Source: Gaiellasilicea sp038324115 (GTDB taxonomy: Bacteria; Actinomycetota; Thermoleophilia; Gaiellales; Gaiellaceae). From it: DNA of 18,115 bases. Shown in pieces: positions 13,702 through 18,115 of this stretch (the first letter of the stretch is position 1; every line of letters begins with the position of its first letter). A model generated the notes under the pieces. The model ran no database searches and was not told the DNA's origin. It worked only from the letters and a program-made list of their open reading frames with translations. Where the stretch lies: NCBI GenBank assembly GCA_038324115.1, contig JBBQHQ010000039.1, forward strand, positions 1 to 18,115, given 5' to 3'. Position numbers and translations under genes: made by a program.

Positions 13702-14190
13702 ATGGCCGACGAGCACCCTCCCTACCGCGCCTACGCCGGGATCATGGGCATCTTCCTCGCCGGGCTCGGCGCCGTCAGCGCGCTCGCGCAGCGCCGGCGG
13801 GAGCCGCAGCCGGACTTCGGCCTCTTCGACCTCGCCCTGCTCGGGCTCGCCACGTTCAAGGCCTCGAACACGGTCGCACGTGACAAGGTCACGAGCTTCG
13901 TCCGCGAGCCCTTCGTCGAGGGCGAGGCCTACGACGGCGACGGCGAGCAGCCGACGCACGAGACCGAGCTGAAGCAGGCGCTCGGCGAGCTCGTCACGTG
14001 CACGCGCTGCATCGGCACCTGGATCGGCGCGGCCCTCGCCTCGCTGTGGATCCTGACGCCGAGGTTCGGCCGGCTCCTGACCGGGATCCTCGCCGCCGGC
14101 GCGGTCAACGACTGGCTCCTGGCCGGCTTCAGCGCCGCCACCGCGAAGGCGAACGAGCTCGAGACGCGCCCCGGCAACGGTTCGCCCTAA
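13702..14190 (+). CDS. DUF1360 domain-containing membrane protein
   Basis: A 162-aa protein with an N-terminal membrane segment (YAGIMGIFLAGLGAVSALA), a second hydrophobic stretch (FDLALLGLATFKASNTVA), an acidic loop (VEGEAYDGDGEQPTHE) and a last hydrophobic pair after the hallmark CTRCIGTWIG (C100, C103). The CxxC-x-G-x-W motif and overall order fit DUF1360 (PF07098), a family of unknown function. The start ATG 13702 has AAAGACGGA a few bases upstream, a weak Shine-Dalgarno; in-frame starts upstream would run through the SOS box. The LexA box is only 39 bp before the ATG, so SOS control is possible. The large secreted protein gene follows 35 bp downstream. Confidence 0.87.
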   Translation: MADEHPPYRAYAGIMGIFLAGLGAVSALAQRRREPQPDFGLFDLALLGLATFKASNTVARDKVTSFVREPFVEGEAYDGDGEQPTHETELKQALGELVTCTRCIGTWIGAALASLWILTPRFGRLLTGILAAGAVNDWLLAGFSAATAKANELETRPGNGSP

Positions 14191-14212
14191 CCGTTCCATC
14201 ACGTGCTCTGAC

Positions 14213-14218
14213 TAGTCT
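14213..14218 (+). promoter_or_regulatory. -10 element of the DMFase-like gene, leaderless-type
   Basis: TAGTCT with 7 bp to the ATG at 14226, in the 35-bp gap after the DUF1360 stop. Same arrangement as at other leaderless-type starts in the window. Confidence 0.5.
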
Positions 14219-14225
14219 GGGCCGG

Positions 14226-16103
14226 ATGCTCCGCCGCGTCGCCCTCGCAGCGCTGATCTCGCTCGTCCTCGTCCCGGCCGCCTCCGCGGCCGACCTGCAC
14301 GTGTCCCCGCGCGCCTTCTCGCCGAAGAAGGCCAAGCTCGACGTCCGCGTCTCGCTCCCCGAGGTGCAGCGCGTCGGCGTCCGCCTCGAGCGCACGAGCG
14401 GCGCGGTCGTGGGCTGGCTCGCCAAGCCCGAGCGGCGCCGGTTCCTCCGCCTCCGCTGGGACGGGATGCTCGACGGCAAGATCCCGGCCGACGGCGAGTA
14501 CCGCGTCCGGCTCGTCTCCGCTGGCCGCTCGCTGGAGACGAGGCCTCTGACGATCGACCGGATTGCGCCGCGCCTCTCCTCCTTCCGGGCCTACAACCGC
14601 GGCGCACGGTTCCACGGCGACGGCCCGCTCCTGACCACGATCTCGCCGAACGGCGACGGCCGCCGGGACGTCGCCAAGGTCGAGTTCACCCTGAACGAGG
14701 ACGCCCGCGTCCACTTCGAGGTGGCGCGCACGACCTTCGTCACCCAGCCGATCTACGAGCTGAACGCCAGGCTCAAGGCGGGCCGGAGGACGATCACGTG
14801 GTTCCCGCGCAAGGACGTGGGTGCGCGCACGTACCTCGTCCGGATCACCGCGACCGACAAGGCCGGCAACCGGCGCACGTTCGGCGCCTCGAACGCCACC
14901 TACGGCCGGCGCGCGTCCGCACCCGTGATCCGCGTGCTCGGGCTCGACGCCGGCTTCACCGCCGAGGGCTACTGGGCCGGCCAGGTCGCCACGCTCTCGG
15001 TCGAGACCGACGTCGACTTCCAGCTCCAGGTCTACCGCGCCGGCCCCGAGGACGTCCCCACGTACTCCGACACGATCATGAACGGCGTCCCCGTGACCGA
15101 TCCTGTCTCCTACTCCTGGCGGGGGAAGCGCAACGGTGCCTCCGGGATCTACGTCCCGATCGGCCCGTGGGCGAGCGGCCTTTACTTCGCCAAGCTGACC
15201 GGCTCGGACGGCAAGATCGGCTACGCCCCCTTCGTCGTCCGGCCGCCGACGCTGGGGGCCGGGAGCCGGGTCGCGGTCGTGATGCCGACCAACACGTGGC
15301 AGGCCTACAACTTCCGCGACCGGAACGGGAACGGCTGGGGCGACACCTGGTACGCGCGCGGCCGCGAGAACACCGTCGCGCTCGGGCGCGCCCAGCTCCG
15401 CCGCGGCGTCCCGCCCCAGTACCGCAAGTACGACCTCGGCTTCCTCCGCTGGCTCGTCCGGACCGGCAAGACGCCCGACGTGATCTCCGAGACCGACCTG
15501 GAGACGATCCCGAATGGCGACGAGCTGGCGAAGCTGTACGACCTCGTGATCTTCCCGGGCCACACCGAGTACGTGACCCGGCACGAGTACGACCTCGTCC
15601 AGCGCTTCCGCGACCTAGGCGGCAACCTCGCGTTCCTCGCGGCGAACAACTTCTTCTGGGAGGTGCGGCTGGACGGTCGCACCCTGACGCGAGTGAAGCT
15701 GTGGCGCGACCAGGGTCGGCCCGAGTCGGCCGTGCTCGGCGTCCAGTACCGCGCCAACGACCGTGGCCGGCTCCAGCGGCCGTTCATCGTCCGCTCCCGC
15801 TCGTCGGCGCCGTGGCTCTGGGAGGGAACCGGTCTCGCCGACGGCGACACGCTGGGCGCCGAGCTCGGCGGCTACGGGATCGAGATCGACCAGGTCACGC
15901 CCGCGTCGCCCCCGGGCACGATCGTCCTCGCGGACATCCCCGACCTCTTCGGCCCGGGGCTGACCGCGCAGATGGCCTACTACGAGACGGAGGCCGGCGC
16001 CAAGGTCTTCTCGGCGGGCGCGATGGACTTCGGCGGCACCGCCCTCCTCCCCAAGGTCAGCCGCGTGCTCGCAAACCTCTGGGCACGCCTGGCCTCGCCC
16101 TAG
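14226..16103 (+). CDS. secreted protein with N,N-dimethylformamidase large-subunit-like domain
   Basis: A 625-aa protein with a clear signal peptide (MLRRVALAALISLVLVPAAS, cleavage likely after ASA at 21). The N-terminal half (about 25-270) holds beta-sandwich modules, including ISPNGDGRRDVAKVEFTL (from 139), a sequence typical of FlgD-like Ig-like domains. The C-terminal half (about 345-625) matches the N,N-dimethylformamidase beta-subunit C-terminal domain (PF20254 type): PTNTWQAYNFRDRNGNG (Y361), DVISETDLE, DLVIFPGHTEYVT (E448, Y449) and GGNLAFLAANNFFWEV. DMFase binds iron through two tyrosines and a carboxylate; Y361, Y449 and E448 are candidates, which is inference. Most such homologues have no known substrate. 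Start supported by TAGTCT 7 bp upstream and the signal peptide. Its stop overlaps the transglycosylase stop through CTAG. Confidence 0.87.
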   Translation: MLRRVALAALISLVLVPAASAADLHVSPRAFSPKKAKLDVRVSLPEVQRVGVRLERTSGAVVGWLAKPERRRFLRLRWDGMLDGKIPADGEYRVRLVSAGRSLETRPLTIDRIAPRLSSFRAYNRGARFHGDGPLLTTISPNGDGRRDVAKVEFTLNEDARVHFEVARTTFVTQPIYELNARLKAGRRTITWFPRKDVGARTYLVRITATDKAGNRRTFGASNATYGRRASAPVIRVLGLDAGFTAEGYWAGQVATLSVETDVDFQLQVYRAGPEDVPTYSDTIMNGVPVTDPVSYSWRGKRNGASGIYVPIGPWASGLYFAKLTGSDGKIGYAPFVVRPPTLGAGSRVAVVMPTNTWQAYNFRDRNGNGWGDTWYARGRENTVALGRAQLRRGVPPQYRKYDLGFLRWLVRTGKTPDVISETDLETIPNGDELAKLYDLVIFPGHTEYVTRHEYDLVQRFRDLGGNLAFLAANNFFWEVRLDGRTLTRVKLWRDQGRPESAVLGVQYRANDRGRLQRPFIVRSRSSAPWLWEGTGLADGDTLGAELGGYGIEIDQVTPASPPGTIVLADIPDLFGPGLTAQMAYYETEAGAKVFSAGAMDFGGTALLPKVSRVLANLWARLASP

Positions 16104-16654
16104 CCCACGTCGAGCCCGAGCTCGCTCGCGTACGCCCGCGCGTAGATCCGGCTCAGCTTCTCGACCCGGGCGACGTAGTGCCTCGTCTCGGCGAACCGGA
16201 TCCCTCCGCCGTCCGCACGCCAGTGGTCGACGTTCGCCTGACCCGCGTTGTAGGCGGCGAGCGCGAGCCGCTCGTTGTCGTACTTGTCCAGCAGGTGACG
16301 GAAGTACCAGGACCCGTAGCGGATGTTCAGCTCGGGGTCGAGCAGGTCCTCCGGCTTCCAGCGCTTCCCGCCTGTCCGGTCAGCGATCCCCTGGCCCGTC
16401 TCCGGGAGGAGCTGCATCAGCCCGACGGCGCCCGAGCTCGACCGCGCGGCCGGGTCGAACTTGCTCTCCTGGTAGATCATGGCCGCCACGAGCTGGGGCC
16501 GAAGCCCGTAGTTGTCGGCGTGCCCGGTCACGAACTCCTCGTACCTGAGCGGGTAGCGGAGCCGCTGGTACCACGCAGGCTGGGTGCCGAGCACGTAGAA
16601 GACGCCGCCGCCGAGCAGGACGAGCAGCACGAGGAACGAGCCGAGCCGGCTCAC
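16100..16654 (-). CDS. membrane-anchored lytic transglycosylase (SLT domain)
   Basis: A 184-aa protein with an N-terminal membrane anchor (SRLGSFLVLLVLLGGGVFYV, 2-21) and a GH23-type SLT domain that cleaves peptidoglycan to 1,6-anhydro-muropeptides outside the membrane. The catalytic glutamate is E63 in AMIYQESKFDPAA, followed by SSSGAVGLMQLLPETG, a LNIRYGSWYFRHLLDKY motif and ALAAYNAGQANV, all in family order. The start is GTG 16654, which overlaps the coaE stop as GTGA, a classic coupled start; an upstream ATG at 16696 would put a charged leader before the anchor. It is the last gene of the rpsA-coaE cluster. Its stop shares CTAG with the convergent DMFase-like gene. Confidence 0.95.
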   Translation of the reverse strand: MSRLGSFLVLLVLLGGGVFYVLGTQPAWYQRLRYPLRYEEFVTGHADNYGLRPQLVAAMIYQESKFDPAARSSSGAVGLMQLLPETGQGIADRTGGKRWKPEDLLDPELNIRYGSWYFRHLLDKYDNERLALAAYNAGQANVDHWRADGGGIRFAETRHYVARVEKLSRIYARAYASELGLDVG

Positions 16655-17244
16655 GATGCAGGCCCGTCGAGCGCCGCCATCACCTCGCCGACCCACGCGT
16701 CGAGCTCCTCGAGCGTGCCGGTGTTCACGTAGGAGAAGTCTGCGCGGGCGACCTTCTCGCGGTCGGGGATCAGGTTCGCGTCGCGCCCATCCCGCCGGGC
16801 CCGGCGGCGCTGCTCGCGCAGCTTCTCCGGCGCCGTCACGACCACGACCTTGTCGAAGCGGGTCTCGGAGCCCGACTCGAAGAGGAGAGGCACCTCCGTG
16901 ACGCAGATCCGCGGCGGGTCGGGGAGCGTGCCGAGCTGCTCGCGCCAGGTCAGGTACTCGGCGGCGACGCGCGGGTGGAGCAGGCCCTCGAGGAACCGGA
17001 GCTTCTGCTCGTCCCCGAAGACAATCTCACCCACCTTGTTCCGGTCGATCTGGCCGTCTTCGCCGAGGATCCCCTCCCCCAGCTCGGCCAGCATCGCCTC
17101 GCGTACCTCGGGGTCGCTCGCGAGCAGGTGGTGGACGATCTCGTCGCTGGAGACTGTGGCCGCTCCGTGCTGCTGGAACGCGAAGAGCGCCTCGCTCTTG
17201 CCGGCGCCGATGCCGCCCGTGATCGCGACCGCGATCGGGCGCAA
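16651..17244 (-). CDS. coaE: dephospho-CoA kinase
   Basis: CoaE (197 aa) phosphorylates dephospho-CoA at the 3'-hydroxyl of ribose, the last step of coenzyme A synthesis. The P-loop is GGIGAGKS (10-17), followed by SSDEIVHHLL (the substrate-binding DAD-like segment), LHPRV, the family VPLLFESG motif and RRRARRDGRD of the lid. I start it at TTG 17244, 7 bp after the rpsA stop, because the protein then reads MRPIAVAITGGIGAGKS, in register with known CoaE starts. ATG 17286 is in frame but would overlap rpsA by 35 bp and add an odd 14-residue leader. Neither start has a clear Shine-Dalgarno sequence, so coupling to rpsA is likely. rpsA-coaE adjacency is also seen in Mycobacterium. Confidence 0.96.
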   Translation of the reverse strand: MRPIAVAITGGIGAGKSEALFAFQQHGAATVSSDEIVHHLLASDPEVREAMLAELGEGILGEDGQIDRNKVGEIVFGDEQKLRFLEGLLHPRVAAEYLTWREQLGTLPDPPRICVTEVPLLFESGSETRFDKVVVVTAPEKLREQRRRARRDGRDANLIPDREKVARADFSYVNTGTLEELDAWVGEVMAALDGPAS

Positions 17245-17251
17245 GCCGGTG

Positions 17252-18115
17252 CTAGGCCGCGGGAGCGTCGTCGCCGTCGGCGCCATCGGCGCTCACGGTC
17301 GACTCGGCCTCGAGCTCGGCCTCGGCGGCCGCGTCGGACTCGGCGGCCGGCTCGTCGTTCAGCTCGGCCTCGGGCGTCTCGGGCTCGTCGATCGCAGCCT
17401 CCGGCTCTGTCACGGTGGCTTCGGTCTCGGGCTCCTCGGCCGTCTCCGGCTCCGCCACGGTGGCCTCGGGCTCGGTGGCCTCGGGCTCGGCGACCGCTGC
17501 CTCGGCAACGGGCTCGTCGGCCTGTTCGGCCGTGTCGGCTTCGGGCGAGCCCAGCTCGGGCGCGGCCTGGAACTCCTCGCCGGACTCCTCGTCCGCCGCA
17601 CCGGCCGGGAAGACGTCCTCGGAGAGGCCCAGGTTCGGCGTCAGGTGCACGGACTCGCCGCCGTCGGCGCGCGGGAGCGGCTCGGCGCCCTCCTCGACTC
17701 GCTTCAGCGAGAGCGAGAGGCGGCGACGCTCGGCGTCGACCTCGAGGATCAGCACGTTGACCGCGTCGCCCTGCGAGACGACCTCGCGCGGGTTCTCGAC
17801 GTGGTGCTGCGCGAGCTCGGAGATATGGACGAGGCCCTCGACGCCGGGAAGGATCTCGACGAAGGCGCCGAAGGTGACGACCTTCGTGACGCGGCCCTCG
17901 ACGACGTTCTCCTCGCTGTAGTTCTCGATCACCTGCTGCCACGGATCGGACTGCGTCTGCTTGAGGCCGAGCGAGATCCGCTGGCGGTCGCGGTCGATGT
18001 CGAGCACCTTGACCTTGACCTCCTGGCCGATCTCGAGCACCTCGGACGGGTGGTTGACGTGGCTCCAGGAAAGCTCTGAGATGTGGATCAGGCCGTCCAT
18101 CCCGTCGAGGTCGAC
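17252..18115 (-). CDS. rpsA: 30S ribosomal protein S1, C-terminal part
   Basis: The frame is open to the window edge; the N-terminus lies outside. S1 binds mRNA on the small ribosomal subunit. Two S1 (OB-fold) repeats are visible: the end of one (GLIHISELSWSHV...RISLGLKQTQSDPW) and a complete one (VVEGRVTKVVTFGAFVEILP, GLVHISELAQHHV, RRLSLSLKRVEEG). After these comes a tail of about 150 residues, very acidic and rich in Glu, Ala, Pro and Thr, with imperfect AEPEAT/EPETAEE repeats between about 17330 and 17510 and the end ADGADGDDAPAA. The tail should be disordered. coaE follows 7 bp after the stop. Actinobacterial S1 often has a long C-terminal extension, but the one here is unusually repetitive. 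Confidence 0.96.
   Translation of the reverse strand, partial: VDLDGMDGLIHISELSWSHVNHPSEVLEIGQEVKVKVLDIDRDRQRISLGLKQTQSDPWQQVIENYSEENVVEGRVTKVVTFGAFVEILPGVEGLVHISELAQHHVENPREVVSQGDAVNVLILEVDAERRRLSLSLKRVEEGAEPLPRADGGESVHLTPNLGLSEDVFPAGAADEESGEEFQAAPELGSPEADTAEQADEPVAEAAVAEPEATEPEATVAEPETAEEPETEATVTEPEAAIDEPETPEAELNDEPAAESDAAAEAELEAESTVSADGADGDDAPAA

Noticed and set aside
13632..13703. N-terminal extension of UvrB by 24 residues
   Set aside because: It would translate the LexA box and -10 hexamer; the family start is at 13631.
12210..14202. Long open frames opposite uvrB and through the uvrB upstream region
   Set aside because: They run across the SOS box and through two well-supported genes, and lack recognisable domains.
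13998..14225. N-terminal extension of the DMFase-like protein through the DUF1360 gene
   Set aside because: The extension is an Arg-rich shadow; the signal peptide begins at ATG 14226.
1..18115. Transfer RNA genes, IS elements, prophage or plasmid origin
   Set aside because: I looked for clover-leaf patterns, transposase or integrase motifs and terminal repeats while reading, and saw none.

Overview
The window is very GC-rich (G or C at most third codon positions) and comes from an actinobacterial chromosome. On one strand it carries rpsA, coaE, uvrB and uvrA in that order, a gene order also known from Mycobacterium tuberculosis (Rv1630, Rv1631, Rv1633, Rv1638). LexA boxes of the Gram-positive/actinobacterial type (CGAAC-N4-GTTCG) support this. 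The short start leaders, gene content and repeats would suit a deep-branching class such as Thermoleophilia, but that placement is inference. I see no phage, IS element, CRISPR array, tRNA or rRNA; this is mostly core chromosome with small lineage-specific genes in between.

Layout. 1-4341 (minus): uvrA, then an isocitrate lyase/PEP mutase family enzyme whose start overlaps the uvrA stop, a small unknown protein, and the start of a Yip1-like membrane protein. 4342-4725: a divergent intergenic region with an SOS box, a possible 21-codon hydrophobic peptide gene, and a symmetric array of GC-rich hairpins and direct repeats. 4726-9086: alternating strands, with an AI-2E family transporter (+), an 82-aa unknown protein (-), a metallophosphoesterase (+), two GlsB/YeaQ-type small membrane proteins (-) and, between those two, an M32 carboxypeptidase (+). 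9122-13631 (minus): ppc (PEP carboxylase) and uvrB. 13702-16103 (plus): a DUF1360 membrane protein and a large secreted protein with an N,N-dimethylformamidase large-subunit-like C-terminal domain. 16100-18115 (minus): a membrane-anchored lytic transglycosylase, coaE and the 3' part of rpsA.

How the parts work together. uvrA and uvrB, 9 kb apart, have nearly identical promoters: a LexA box, exactly 5 bp, a TAnnnT -10 hexamer, then only 9 or 6 bp to the start codon. This implies SOS control and leaderless mRNAs. The same TAnnnT-plus-6-to-9-bp arrangement precedes five other starts in the window, while other genes have a Shine-Dalgarno sequence or are coupled to an upstream gene, so two modes of translation initiation seem to be in use. 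Three convergent gene pairs share a CTAG tetranucleotide as overlapping stop codons, leaving no intergenic room for terminators. The candidates I consider most novel are the small hydrophobic ORF beside the uvrA SOS box with its hairpin array, and the possible SOS control of the DUF1360 gene divergent from uvrB.
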